Source: Nakamurella aerolata
Lineage (GTDB): Bacteria > Actinomycetota > Actinomycetes > Mycobacteriales > Nakamurellaceae
DNA: 64,000 nt
Reading direction: 5' to 3'
NCBI RefSeq assembly: GCF_013002705.1
Contig: NZ_JABEND010000008.1
Location: forward strand, 124,001 to 188,000
Positions 17,495-26,727 of the stretch are shown piece by piece. Every line of letters begins with the position of its first letter. The first letter of the stretch is position 1. A program made the position numbers and the translations under genes. The notes under the pieces are model-generated. The model was not told the DNA's origin, searched no databases, and was given only the letters and a program-made list of their open reading frames with translations.

Positions 17495-18436
17495 GTGACC
17501 GTTGCCGCACCCCGTTCTGTTCCCACTACCTCCGCACTGCTCGCCACCGGTGTCACGATGGTGTTGTGGGCCACCGCGTTCGTCGCGATCCGCGGTATCG
17601 GTGACGAGTTCTCGCCGGGCGCGATGGCGTTCGGGCGGCTGCTGGCCGGCACCGCCGCCCTCGGCGTGATCGCGCTGCTGACCGGCTGGCTGCCGGGGCC
17701 GCGCCGACAGTCGGCACGGGTGCGCCGGCCAAGCGGCCGGGCATTGGCGCTGATCGCGATCTACGGCGTCGCCTGGTTCGGCGGCTACACGGTGGCGCTC
17801 AACGCGGCCGAGGTGCACGTCGATGCCGGCACCGCCGCCGTACTGGTGAACATTGGGCCACTATTGATCGCGGCGTACGCCGGAGCCTTTCTGGGAGAAG
17901 GGTTTCCGCGGAACCTGGCGATCGGCATGGGGGTGGCGTTCGTCGGGGTGGTGGTGATCGGGGCGTCCACCTTCACCGGGAAGATCAACCTGCTGGGCGT
18001 GCTGCTCGGGCTGGCGGCGGCCGCGCTGTACGCCGTCGGGGTGCTGGTGCAGAAGCAGGCGCTCGGCCTGGTGAATCCGATGACGGCGACGTTCTTCGGC
18101 TGCCTGATCGGCTGCGTTGCCTGCGCGGTGTTCGCCCCTGCCTTCTTCTCCGAACTGGGCCGGGCCTCCGGCGGGGCGATCTGGGCGGTGATCTATCTCG
18201 GGGTGTTCCCCACCGCCATCGCCTTCTCCACCTGGGCCTATGCACTGTCGGGCACGCCGGCCGGGGTACTCAGCGCATCCTCGTACGTGGTGCCGGCGCT
18301 GGCCTTCGCACTCGGGTGGTTGCTGTTGGGCGAGGTGCCGGCGTGGCTGACCGTGCTGGGCGGGGTGCTCAGCCTGGTCGGCGTGGTCATCACCCGGCTG
18401 CCCAGCCGCCGGCGGTCGCGAGCATCCGGCGGCTGA
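17495..18436 (+). CDS. EamA-family (DMT) transporter
   Basis: About 313 residues with ten predicted membrane helices in two EamA halves; motifs VLWATAFVAIRGIG at the start and PAGVLSASSYVVPALAFALG with WLLLGEVP in the second half are typical of drug/metabolite exporters. GTG at 17495 was chosen because AGGA lies 7 nt upstream and the frame before it has no domain content. Convergent with a TetR gene with only 2 bp between stops. The substrate cannot be predicted. Confidence 0.88.
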   Translation: MTVAAPRSVPTTSALLATGVTMVLWATAFVAIRGIGDEFSPGAMAFGRLLAGTAALGVIALLTGWLPGPRRQSARVRRPSGRALALIAIYGVAWFGGYTVALNAAEVHVDAGTAAVLVNIGPLLIAAYAGAFLGEGFPRNLAIGMGVAFVGVVVIGASTFTGKINLLGVLLGLAAAALYAVGVLVQKQALGLVNPMTATFFGCLIGCVACAVFAPAFFSELGRASGGAIWAVIYLGVFPTAIAFSTWAYALSGTPAGVLSASSYVVPALAFALGWLLLGEVPAWLTVLGGVLSLVGVVITRLPSRRRSRASGG

Positions 18437-18438
18437 CG

Positions 18439-19098
18439 CTAGCCGCGCCCTCGAGCGGGGTCCTCGCTGCCGGCATCGGGCGCTCCGGACGCAGCACGGG
18501 CACCGTCGCGACTCAGCATGCCGTCGAGCAGCCAGTCCAGCGAGCGATGGAACTCGGCGCGCGCCTCCGCGGCCGGGCGGGCCGGCCTGGCGTCGTCCCG
18601 CGCCGGATCCGCGGTCGCATAGGCCGCGAACCCAATGGTGTGCACCACCAGGGTGCTCAGCGCCGGTTGCCGCTGGGCCTCCGGCAGGCCGAGCTCACCA
18701 AGGTCGGCCCGCAGCGCACGGCCAAGCCGCTGCGCGTTCTCGCCGCTGGCGCCCTGCCTGGTGAGGTACAGCGGCACCAAACCGGGGGTGCCGACCAGCA
18801 CGTCGTAGGTGGAGCGCATCATGTCCCGCACCCGACGCTGCGGGTCACGCGAACGGGAAATCACCACGGCGCCGAGCCGGTCGTCCAACAGTGCGTCCAC
18901 CAGCTCGAGCTTGTCGGAAACGTGGCTGTACAACGTGTTCGGCCGAACGCCGAGCGCCCTGGCCAGCGAGCGCATGCTCAATGCCGGGTAGCCATCGGTA
19001 TCCAGGATCTCCCTGGCGGCCCGCACCACGGCGTCCCTGGTCAGCCCCGCGCGCTGTCCGACGCCGCGGCCGTTGCCTTGCTGCTGCGCTGTGTCCAC
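18439..19098 (-). CDS. TetR-family repressor
   Basis: 219 residues from a GTG start, with GGGGAGGGG upstream. The helix-turn-helix is LTRDAVVRAAREILDTDGYP, then ALSMRSLARALGVRPNTLYS and HVSDKLELVDALLD. The C-terminal domain resembles the TetR_C ligand domain of the tetracycline-repressor branch, with a Gly/Ala/Arg-rich tail. Divergent from an alpha/beta hydrolase gene with a paired palindrome between them, so it probably controls that gene and itself. Confidence 0.88.
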   Translation of the reverse strand: MDTAQQQGNGRGVGQRAGLTRDAVVRAAREILDTDGYPALSMRSLARALGVRPNTLYSHVSDKLELVDALLDDRLGAVVISRSRDPQRRVRDMMRSTYDVLVGTPGLVPLYLTRQGASGENAQRLGRALRADLGELGLPEAQRQPALSTLVVHTIGFAAYATADPARDDARPARPAAEARAEFHRSLDWLLDGMLSRDGARAASGAPDAGSEDPARGRG

Positions 19099-19123
19099 CA
19101 GCCACCCCTCCCCGTCTTGTTAA

Positions 19124-19158
19124 CTGTACGTTGTCCAGTTATGTTGGACGGTGTACAG
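19124..19158. promoter_or_regulatory. TetR operator candidate
   Basis: Inverted repeat CTGTACGTTGTCCA (19124-19137) and TGGACGGTGTACAG (19145-19158), 11 of 14 matching, with a 7-nt centre. It lies between the divergent TetR and hydrolase genes and overlaps a TACAGT hexamer reading toward the TetR gene. Confidence 0.65.
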
Positions 19159-19194
19159 CTTGTCTCTCGTAGAGCGAACCGCAAGGAGCGCACC

Positions 19195-20073
19195 ATGACC
19201 ACTCCGATCACCGGCACCGCGCAGGACGTGCCCTATCTGTTGATCCCCGGCAGTTCCGCGCAGGCCCCGGTTGTCGCCGGCTGGCATCTGATGGACTCTC
19301 CGATGACGCCGGAAGCCTTTCACGCGGCCATCCCGTTGGACGGTCTGGACGCCTGGAAGCTCTACCTGGCGCTGCCGCAGACGCCTCGGCGCATCGACCC
19401 GGACGAGGCCGACCAGGTCCAGCAGGGATGGATGACCGACGCGGTGCTGAACGGTCACGACCCGGTGAATCGGCAAGCGTCCCAAGAGTTTCCAGGGGTT
19501 CTGGCCGCGCTGTCGGCGGAGTTCGGGTTCGGTGCGGGGCCGCTCGGCATCATGGGCGGCTCGGCCGGCGGCGGCGTTGCGGCCGAGGTGTTGGCCGCCG
19601 GGCTGGCCCCGGTGCGGGCGGCCGTGCTGATGAACCCGATGATCCAGCTCCGGCCGGCGGTCGCCAGCATGGCCAAGGAGTTCGGGATCACCTACACCTG
19701 GACGCCGGAGTCCGAGCTGATCGCCGACCGGATGGACTACCCGGCGCGCGCCGGCGAGATCGCCGCGCACGGCGCCCCCGCTGTGCTGGTGATCAGCGGC
19801 GCCGACGACGATCCGTCCGGAATGCTCGACCCGGCAGAGCGATTCGTCACCGCCCTGCAGCAGGCCTACCGCCAGCGCCCCGGAACCGACTCCGGCACCG
19901 GCGACCAGGCGAGCGCCGGTGCCGGTGCCGGTGCCAGTGCCGAGTGGGTGCGCGTCGACCGCGTCGCGCACGCCCTTGCCGAGCAACCCGGCATCGACCC
20001 CGCACCCCAGCTCCCTGGCGCCGCCGAGTTCGATCGCCTTGCGGTGCAATGGTTCTCGCGCTACCTGCGCTGA
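19195..20073 (+). CDS. Alpha/beta hydrolase
   Basis: 292 residues. The nucleophile elbow is IMGGSAGGGVAAEVLA (GxSxG), with HALAEQPGIDP holding the likely catalytic His near the C-terminus and GADDDPSGM a likely acid position. AAGGAG is 7 nt before the ATG at 19195. It is divergent from a TetR gene, a common arrangement for inducible esterases. A Ser/Gly/Ala tract (about residues 228-248) interrupts the region before the last strand. Substrate unknown; esterase is the best guess. Confidence 0.82.
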   Translation: MTTPITGTAQDVPYLLIPGSSAQAPVVAGWHLMDSPMTPEAFHAAIPLDGLDAWKLYLALPQTPRRIDPDEADQVQQGWMTDAVLNGHDPVNRQASQEFPGVLAALSAEFGFGAGPLGIMGGSAGGGVAAEVLAAGLAPVRAAVLMNPMIQLRPAVASMAKEFGITYTWTPESELIADRMDYPARAGEIAAHGAPAVLVISGADDDPSGMLDPAERFVTALQQAYRQRPGTDSGTGDQASAGAGAGASAEWVRVDRVAHALAEQPGIDPAPQLPGAAEFDRLAVQWFSRYLR

Positions 20074-20190
20074 CGCGCCCGGCGCAACAACCCAGCGCGA
20101 CAACGACCCGGAGCGACGACGCCCCGCGCGACAACAACCCAGCGAGAACGGACCAGCGCTGTCACGGGCCGGTGCGGACGCGGCCCGCGG

Positions 20191-22446
20191 TCAGTCCTGC
20201 AGCCGCACCCACCCGGAGGCGCCACCGGGTGTGGCCAGCACCGGCCGAGCCCCCGGCGGAACGTAGTACGGGGTGGTGAGGGTGGCGCCGGGCGGCAGCG
20301 GCGAGGCCGCGTCGACCAACGCGCCCGCCTCACCGCTGCTGTGCGTGCTCCGCTGGCTGAGCTGGCGGCCGTCCCCGTCCACCAGGATCACCTGGGGCGC
20401 TATCGGCACGGCCTTGTCCGAGGTGTTCGTCAAGCGAATCTGCCCGAGGGCACGCGGGCTCGACGCGGACGGCTCGTCATCGGCGGAACCTGTTGCGGCG
20501 TCGGAACTCTCCTGGGCGTCCGGCTTCGGCGCAAAGACCTGCATGCTCAACCCGCCCGGCAGTTCCACCGGCTTGTCGAGGGTCGTCGACAGGGCCGGGC
20601 CGGGAGCCGGCGGCACCACCCCGATCTCAAGCTCGCCGGGGTTGCTCCCCGCTGCCCACACCGGTTCCCGGCCGGGCGGTGCCAGCACCACGGTGGGCTT
20701 GTCGGCACCGGGAACGTAGAAGGTGCCGGTCCACTGCACGCTGCCCTCGCCCGACTCGGTGTCAACGTCGGAAACGGCGGCCACCTTGCCGTCGCCCACC
20801 ACCAGCACCCCAGGGTCACTTTCCATCGTCTTGGCGCCGGTTCCCTGCAGGGTGAGCGTGACGGTGACGGCCCTGGCGCCGGGCTCCGCGACCACCGAGC
20901 CCTCCCGCTTCACCACGTCTTTGGGCAGCGGCTTGGGCGCGGACACCGCGACCGTGGCCTGGGTGGCGTCCTGCCAGCGCACCGGCTTGCCGAAGGTCAT
21001 CCCGCTGCTGGTGCCCTTCGCCACCGGGATCACCGCTGCTGCCGTCTTGGCCGGGTCGGCCGGCGCGGGCGGCTCGCTGCCGGGTTTGCCGCTGAAGAAC
21101 ACCTGAGCGTTGTCCGACATGTCAGGGTCGGGCCCGGCCTCCGGCACGGTGAGCGTCAACCGGACGTCACCGGCAGCCGGGTCGGCGGCGGAGAAGGCGT
21201 AGGGCACGGTGGCAGAGGCCTTGGGCGCCAACAGTTGTGGGCCGAGTCCGGTGCCGAGCGCCGGGTCAGAGATCACGCCGCAGGCCGCGGTTCCGACCAC
21301 CGGGTTCACCTGCACCCGACGCAGGTCGACCGGCTCGTCGTTGGTGTTGGTCAGCGTCACCGACCCCGCCATCGCGCCCTTGGCGGTGACCGCTCCGGAC
21401 GCCGGCGACGGGCGGTACGGCGCCGGCGCGGTGGCCACCACCGTCACGCCGTTGGCCTCAGCCGGCTTGCCGAAAGCGGCCGCAGCCACGCCCTTTTCGT
21501 CGTCGGGCTTGGAGTACGACGCGGTGTCGATGGTGCCCTGAGTGCTGAAGGTGGCGTCCGAGCTGGAACCCCACGGCTCGGGGAGGAACTGGATGCTGCG
21601 GCCGTCCGCCACCGCGATCGGCAACTCGAGCGTGGTCTGCTCACCGTCGGCCAGTACCAGCGATTCGGGCCGCTCGCCCAGCCACGCGCCCTGAACGGCG
21701 CCGAGGGTGTCGCCGGTCTCCAGGCCGGAGTAGAGGCTGCCGGACAGCACCCGGGTCGCGTCGTAGGCCTCGCCGGTGTTGTTGGCGACGGTGACCGGCA
21801 GCAGGCGATACGCCGGGGTGATCTTCTTGTCCGACTCCTTTCCCTCCGCGGAGAACTGGCGGACGGCGTCCTGCTTCTCCTGCGCCGTCGGCGTGTACTC
21901 CTTGGTCGGCGCCGCAACGGACACGGTGAGCTTGCCGTCCCAGCTGACCCGGCCGCCGAACTTGAGACTCTCGGACTTGTCGCCGGACGGGCTGTCGGTC
22001 ACCGGTTTCAGGGTGGCAGCGGCGATCGCCGGCAGCTTGACGCAGGGCGGGCTGCCCAGCTCCTGACCGGCACCACCCGCTGACGACGCCGGCGCACCGC
22101 TGGTCGCTGGGCCGCTCCCACCGGGACCGCTCCCGCCGGGGCCTCTCGTCGGGCGCGGCGGTACCTGGCGCTCCGGTGCCGGACGGGGTCCGCCCGTCGC
22201 GCCGGTGACGGCGGTGCCAGGGGTGCTCGCCGACTGCGCCTCGCCGGAATCGGAGGTGCAGCCGGCCACCAGCAGCACCGGCAGCCCCAGCACCAGCGCG
22301 GTGACGCGCCGTGATGGACCCGAGCTCCGTGCGCCCGATGCCGGCGCGCCTGACGTCCGCGCACCTGACATCCGCGCACCGGGTGTCCGTATGCCCGATG
22401 TCCGTGTGCCTGATGTCCGTGTGCCTGATGTCCGTGTACCGGGCAT
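20191..22446 (-). CDS. Large secreted lipoprotein of unknown function
   Basis: 751 residues. A repetitive n-region (RTSGTRTSGTRTSGIR and so on) precedes the hydrophobic segment and lipobox LLVAGC (Cys63). The mature part begins with a Pro/Gly/Ser linker (about 64-130) and then contains at least three beta-rich segments with recurring phrases such as VTVANNTGEAYDATRVLSGS, VTLTNTNDEPVDLRRVQVNP and IRLTNTSDKAVPIAPQVILV, which look like repeated immunoglobulin-like (DUF4352-like) domains. No enzyme motif is seen. AGGGGAG 5 nt before the ATG at 22446 supports this start despite the odd N-region; ATG at 22371 is an alternative. Probably a surface scaffold or binding protein. Confidence 0.7.
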   Translation of the reverse strand: MPGTRTSGTRTSGTRTSGIRTPGARMSGARTSGAPASGARSSGPSRRVTALVLGLPVLLVAGCTSDSGEAQSASTPGTAVTGATGGPRPAPERQVPPRPTRGPGGSGPGGSGPATSGAPASSAGGAGQELGSPPCVKLPAIAAATLKPVTDSPSGDKSESLKFGGRVSWDGKLTVSVAAPTKEYTPTAQEKQDAVRQFSAEGKESDKKITPAYRLLPVTVANNTGEAYDATRVLSGSLYSGLETGDTLGAVQGAWLGERPESLVLADGEQTTLELPIAVADGRSIQFLPEPWGSSSDATFSTQGTIDTASYSKPDDEKGVAAAAFGKPAEANGVTVVATAPAPYRPSPASGAVTAKGAMAGSVTLTNTNDEPVDLRRVQVNPVVGTAACGVISDPALGTGLGPQLLAPKASATVPYAFSAADPAAGDVRLTLTVPEAGPDPDMSDNAQVFFSGKPGSEPPAPADPAKTAAAVIPVAKGTSSGMTFGKPVRWQDATQATVAVSAPKPLPKDVVKREGSVVAEPGARAVTVTLTLQGTGAKTMESDPGVLVVGDGKVAAVSDVDTESGEGSVQWTGTFYVPGADKPTVVLAPPGREPVWAAGSNPGELEIGVVPPAPGPALSTTLDKPVELPGGLSMQVFAPKPDAQESSDAATGSADDEPSASSPRALGQIRLTNTSDKAVPIAPQVILVDGDGRQLSQRSTHSSGEAGALVDAASPLPPGATLTTPYYVPPGARPVLATPGGASGWVRLQD
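22318..22437 (-). repeat. 15-bp tandem repeats in the lipoprotein n-region
   Basis: Units close to GCCTGATGTCCGTGT on the plus strand, the last copies nearly identical, encoding RTSGT/RTSGI repeats ahead of the signal-peptide core. They decay with distance from the start codon. Confidence 0.75.
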
Positions 22447-22597
22447 GGCTCCCCTGGTGGTCTCGGTCTGGTCGGAACGCCCCTACGGTGCCACAGCCCG
22501 CCGCCCCGGTAGCGTCGAACCATCGGAATCTCCGGCCGGCGGGACCGCAGCCGGCCGGGTGGAATACCAGCGGGCGACGACGACTTGTGGAGTGGGT

Positions 22598-23035
22598 ATG
22601 AGCGACTTCAATCAGCAGATCATCGACGAGTTCCGCAGCAACGGCGGCGTGGTGGGCGAGCCGGTGAACTTCGGCCCGACGCTGCTGTTGCTGCACCACC
22701 GCGGCGCCAGCACCGGCACCGACTACGTCACGCCGCTGCGCCGGTTCGACGACCCGGACGGCTGGCTGATCATCGGCCCCAACGGCGGGGCGCCGGACGA
22801 CCCGGCCTGGGTCGGCAATCTGCGAGCCCACCCCGACGCCGAGGTGGAGGTCGCCGCCGACGGCGAGATCGCGACCACCGGGGTCAGGGCGGAGTTCGTC
22901 GGCGACGCCGAGTACGACAGCTACTTCCAGCGCATCCTCGACGGCGAGCCGGGGTTCGCCGAGTACCAGGCCAAGGCGGCGCCCCGGGTGCTGCCACTGA
23001 TCCGGCTGATCCGGCACACCGACCGTCCGGCCTGA
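22598..23035 (+). CDS. Nitroreductase/quinone reductase-family protein (F420-binding fold)
   Basis: 145 residues of the deazaflavin (F420)-dependent nitroreductase family (DUF385, Ddn type): a split beta-barrel with HHRGASTGTDYVTPLRRFDD, WLIIGPNGGAPDDPAWVGNL and HPDAEVEV, the order seen in Ddn-like proteins. Such enzymes reduce quinones or nitro compounds with F420H2. The ATG at 22598 follows GGAG. It stands alone between the lipoprotein and the ABC-F gene. F420 use is inferred from family. Confidence 0.85.
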   Translation: MSDFNQQIIDEFRSNGGVVGEPVNFGPTLLLLHHRGASTGTDYVTPLRRFDDPDGWLIIGPNGGAPDDPAWVGNLRAHPDAEVEVAADGEIATTGVRAEFVGDAEYDSYFQRILDGEPGFAEYQAKAAPRVLPLIRLIRHTDRPA

Positions 23036-23080
23036 TAACTCGGTTGGCGCCCGGCGCCCCGCCTGGCATCGTGAGGCGGC

Positions 23081-24901
23081 GTGGGACACCTGGACATCAA
23101 CACCGTCAGCTTCGACCTGCCGGACGGGCGACCGCTGCTGAACGAGGTGAACCTGCGGGTCGGCGAGGGCGCCAAGATGGCGCTGATCGGCCCGAACGGC
23201 ACCGGCAAGACCACACTGAGCCGGATCATCTCCGGCGAGCTCGCGCCCAGCGACGGCAGCGTCACCCGCTCCGGCGGGCTGGGCGTGATGAGCCAGTTCA
23301 TCGGTTCGGTGCGGGACGACTCCACGGTGCGTGATCTGCTGATTTCCGTTGCGCCGCAGAAGATTCAGCAGGCGGCGTACGCCGTTGACGCCGCCGAGCT
23401 TGCGCTGATGGACCGCGACGACGAGCCCACCCAGCTGGCCTACGCGCAGGCGCTGGCCGACTGGGCGGACGCCGGTGGTTACGACCACGAAACCCTGTGG
23501 GACGTCTGCACGGTGGCCGCGCTCGGCGTTCCCTACGACCGCGCCAAGTTCCGTTCGGTCAACTCGCTGTCCGGCGGCGAGCAGAATCGGGTGGTGCTGC
23601 AGGCGCTGCTGCGCGGACCCGACGAGGTGCTGTTGCTGGACGAGCCGGACAACTATCTCGACGTCCCGGCCAAACGCGAGCTGGAACATGCGCTGATCAA
23701 CTCACCGAAGACGGTGCTGTTCGTCAGCCACGACAGGGAGTTGCTGAACCGGGTGGCCACCAGGGTCGCCACCCTGGAGCGCGGCGCCGCCGGCAGCACC
23801 CTGTGGGTGCATCCCGGCCCGTTCTCCAGCTACGACACCGCCCGCACCGAGCGTTTCGAGCGGCTGGAGGAACTGCGCAAGCGCTGGGACGAAGAGCACG
23901 CCAAGATCAAGGCGCTGGTGTTGATGTACAAGCAAAAGGCCGCCTACAACAGCGATATGGCCTCGCGCTACCACTCCGCGCAGACCCGGTTGCGCCGCTT
24001 CGAGGACGCCGGGCCGCCGGAGGCGCAGCCGCTGCGTCAGCAGGTCAAGATGCGGCTCGCCGGCGGCCGCACCGCCAAGCGGGCGGTGGTCTGCCGGCAG
24101 CTGGAGTTGTTGCTGGGCAACGGCTCTGACCCGGATTCCACCGCATCTTCCGGTTCGGGCGCTGTTTCCGACGCCGGCGCTGCTTCCGGGGCTGTCACCG
24201 CTTCCGGCGCTGCCGCCGGTGCCGGTGCCGGCTCGGCGGGTTCGGCCGAGCAGCTGATGAAACCGTTCGACCTCGAGATCTTCTTCGGCGAGCGGGTGAC
24301 GGTGTTGGGCAGCAACGGTTCCGGCAAGTCGCACTTCCTGCGGCTGCTCGCCGCCGGCGGCACCGACCCGGACGTCGAGCACCAACCGGTGGGTGACATC
24401 ATCCCGAAACCGGTGCGGCACAACGGATCTGCGGTGCTCGGCTCGCGGGTGCGGCCCGGCTGGTTCGCCCAGACCCACCAGCATCCTGCACTGCGCGGCC
24501 GGACCCTGCTGGACATCCTGCATCGCGGCGACGAGCACCGGCGCGGCCGACCGCGCGAGGAGGCGGCCAGGGTGCTGGACCGCTACGAGCTGGCCCGGTC
24601 CGGCGAGCAGACCTTCGACACCCTCTCCGGCGGCCAGCAGGCACGGTTCCAGATCTTGCTGCTGGAGTTGTCCGGGGCGACCCTGCTGCTGCTCGACGAA
24701 CCGACCGACAACCTCGACCTGCACTCGGCGGAGGCGCTGGAACACGCGCTGGACGCATTCGAGGGGACCGTGCTCGCCGTCACCCACGACCGCTGGTTCG
24801 CCCGTCGCTTCGACCGGCACCTGGTGTTCGGCGCCGACGGCACCGTCTACTCGTCGGACGAGCCGGTGTGGGACGAGACCAGGGTGGCCCGCACTCGCTG
24901 A
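23081..24901 (+). CDS. ABC-F ATPase
   Basis: 606 residues with two ABC domains on one chain and no membrane helices. First Walker A GPNGTGKT (38-45), signature LSGGEQNR, Walker B EVLLLDEPDNYLD; second Walker A GSNGSGKS, signature LSGGQQAR, Walker B TLLLLDEPTDNLD. ABC-F proteins act on the ribosome in translation control or antibiotic resistance. The inter-domain linker has a helical arm followed by a Ser/Gly/Ala run (about 350-387) not needed in the family. GTG start at 23081. Whether it gives drug resistance cannot be read from sequence. Confidence 0.88.
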   Translation: MGHLDINTVSFDLPDGRPLLNEVNLRVGEGAKMALIGPNGTGKTTLSRIISGELAPSDGSVTRSGGLGVMSQFIGSVRDDSTVRDLLISVAPQKIQQAAYAVDAAELALMDRDDEPTQLAYAQALADWADAGGYDHETLWDVCTVAALGVPYDRAKFRSVNSLSGGEQNRVVLQALLRGPDEVLLLDEPDNYLDVPAKRELEHALINSPKTVLFVSHDRELLNRVATRVATLERGAAGSTLWVHPGPFSSYDTARTERFERLEELRKRWDEEHAKIKALVLMYKQKAAYNSDMASRYHSAQTRLRRFEDAGPPEAQPLRQQVKMRLAGGRTAKRAVVCRQLELLLGNGSDPDSTASSGSGAVSDAGAASGAVTASGAAAGAGAGSAGSAEQLMKPFDLEIFFGERVTVLGSNGSGKSHFLRLLAAGGTDPDVEHQPVGDIIPKPVRHNGSAVLGSRVRPGWFAQTHQHPALRGRTLLDILHRGDEHRRGRPREEAARVLDRYELARSGEQTFDTLSGGQQARFQILLLELSGATLLLLDEPTDNLDLHSAEALEHALDAFEGTVLAVTHDRWFARRFDRHLVFGADGTVYSSDEPVWDETRVARTR

Positions 24902-24914
24902 GCCGCAACCCCGG

Positions 24915-25994
24915 TCAGATCACCAGCGCCGCAACGGGAACGGCGAGCCCGGCCAACAGCGCGCCCTGCCAGGCCAGCGTCGTCAGCGGGATGCGCACCC
25001 CGAGCCGGACGCAGCGGTCGCGCCACAGCAGCGTGGCCAACGACGCCCACAGCACCACCAGCGGGCCGACGTTGACGCCGACCAGCAGCGCCAGCAGCCG
25101 CTCGGGGCTGTCCGCCGCGGCCGGTTCGAGGGCCAGGTACGCGGGCAGGTTGTTGATCAGGTTCGCGCCGCCGCCGCCGATGCCGGCGATCCGCAGGTGG
25201 TCGAGCACACCGTTGCCACTTCCGACGGCCGCGGCCAGCCACCGGTCCAGGAACAACCCGCCCAACCAGCGCACCACCGCGAACAAGGCGGCGATCGCCA
25301 GCACCATCCGCCACGGCACCCTGATGCGGCGCAGCGCCTGCCGGTCGCGCACCGCGAGCAGCGCCAGCAGCAGCAGCGCGGCGCCGGTGGCCGCGACCGC
25401 GGGCATCACCCCTACGACGAACACCGGGCCGAGCAGCACACACACCACCGCGACCATGGCCCGCAGCGGCCGGTCCGCGCACGGCTCTTCCGGCGCCGGC
25501 GAGTAGCGGCCCCGCAGCCGCCGGTGATGCAACAGCGCCAGCAGCAGCACGGTCACCACGATCGCGGCCAGCGCCGGCCGCCAGGCGACGCTCAGGTAGC
25601 TGCGGTGCCCACCGAACTGCGAAAAGTGGTGCAGCGCCAGCAAATTCGACAGATTCGACACCGGCAGCAACAGCGATGCGGTGTTCGCCAGCCAGAGCGT
25701 CGTCATGGCCAACGGCACCGGATCGACCCCGGTGCGCCTGGCCACCGCGATCACCACCGGGGTGAGCAGCACCGCGGTGGTGTCCAGGCTCAGCACGATG
25801 GTGCACCCGGTGGCCAGCACCACCACCAGCAGCCACAGCAGCACGGTGCGCCCGCCGGCGGCGCGGGCCGCCCAGTGCCCGGCAAGGGCGAAAACACCCG
25901 CCAGTTCGGCGATCTCGGCCACCACCGTGATGCTCACCAAGAAGATGAGCACTGGCAGCGCCTGCTCCAGCAGCGCGGTCACGCTGCTCATCAT
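24915..25994 (-). CDS. ArsB/SLC13-type ion transporter
   Basis: 359 residues with about ten membrane helices. The halves carry the discontinuous helix signatures of the ion-transporter superfamily: LWLANTASLLLPVSNLSNLL in the first, and GGGGANLINNLPAYLALEP in the second. ArsB, NhaD and SLC13 members export arsenite or carry dicarboxylates or Na+. No arsC or arsR lies nearby, so an arsenic role is not supported. Convergent with the ABC-F gene. Two adjacent ATG codons at 25994 and 25991. Confidence 0.82.
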   Translation of the reverse strand: MMSSVTALLEQALPVLIFLVSITVVAEIAELAGVFALAGHWAARAAGGRTVLLWLLVVVLATGCTIVLSLDTTAVLLTPVVIAVARRTGVDPVPLAMTTLWLANTASLLLPVSNLSNLLALHHFSQFGGHRSYLSVAWRPALAAIVVTVLLLALLHHRRLRGRYSPAPEEPCADRPLRAMVAVVCVLLGPVFVVGVMPAVAATGAALLLLALLAVRDRQALRRIRVPWRMVLAIAALFAVVRWLGGLFLDRWLAAAVGSGNGVLDHLRIAGIGGGGANLINNLPAYLALEPAAADSPERLLALLVGVNVGPLVVLWASLATLLWRDRCVRLGVRIPLTTLAWQGALLAGLAVPVAALVI

Positions 25995-26051
25995 GCTGGC
26001 AGCATCGCCCGCTCACCGAACGGGTCTGTCAACCCGCCGGGCTTGTACTTC

Positions 26052-26110
26052 TGCTGCCGCCAGTGGCCGGTCCAGCCGGATACGGAGGGGTTTCGGCCCA
26101 CTGGAGGCAG
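26052..26110. terminator. Hairpin downstream of the small membrane protein gene
   Basis: Arms CTGCCGCCAGTGGCC (26052-26066) and GGCCCACTGGAGGCAG (26095-26110) are near-perfect inverted copies. It lies past the stop of the minus-strand gene at 26187-26489. No T-run, so terminator function is uncertain. Confidence 0.4.
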
Positions 26111-26186
26111 CTCAGGTCGAAACCTTCCTCGGCACAGGTCATCGGCACGGGGCGGAAGGAGCTGCGGCAGCGGTGCGCCGGAAGGG

Positions 26187-26489
26187 TCAGAGCTGCTTGT
26201 TCGCCTGCTTGAGCTGACCGGCAGCGAACAAGCCTGCGCCGCCGCCGAGGATGATCCCGACGACGTCCAGCGGGATGCCGCCCATGGTCAGCAACAGGCC
26301 GAGAATCGCGGCGCCGCTGGCCCCCAGCGAGACCGGCATCCGCTTGCGCACCCTGGCGATCGCGGCCTCACCGCCGGCGCGCTGCTGCGCCACCCGCTGC
26401 AGTTGGTACAGGTAGCCGGTGTAACCCAGCGCGGCCAGCACGCCAACCAACGTCACGATGAACGCGATGATGCCGATGACGGTTTCCAC
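26187..26489 (-). CDS. Small membrane protein, function unknown
   Basis: 100 residues from a GTG start with GGGAG about 8 nt upstream. An N-terminal helix (VIGIIAFIVTLVGVLAALGY), a basic polar stretch with RVRKRMP, and a C-terminal pair of hydrophobic segments (LGASGAAILGLLLTMGG and VGIILGGGAGLFAAG) suggest three membrane passes. No family was recognised. It is divergent from the DUF5318 gene, with which it may share a promoter region. Confidence 0.65.
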   Translation of the reverse strand: METVIGIIAFIVTLVGVLAALGYTGYLYQLQRVAQQRAGGEAAIARVRKRMPVSLGASGAAILGLLLTMGGIPLDVVGIILGGGAGLFAAGQLKQANKQL

Positions 26490-26727
26490 GCTGCTGCTCC
26501 CTTCGCGCCGGCGGCGCCGGCTGTCGACGCTGTGCGTTGGTGCCGGCCGCCGCTGCGGCCGCTTGACACCTGCACCCGGTCAGCGGACGGGGCCGCTGTT
26601 TTGTTCCCGGCCCCGGCGGCTCCCCGGCTGTCTCCCGGCGAAGATGCTCAGTTCGCGGTTGCCGGGACGGAGCCGAGGCTGTGCACTCACCCGACCTGCG
26701 ACGGGTGCCGGGCGTACGCTGATCCGG

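Noticed and set aside
19937-20190. Coding potential past the hydrolase at 19195
   Set aside because: The segment after the stop consists of imperfect GCGACAACAACCCA-like repeats and the end of the lipoprotein gene; no start or domain.
24915-25994. Arsenite exporter assignment
   Set aside because: Fold is shared by several ion transporters and no arsR or arsC gene is adjacent.
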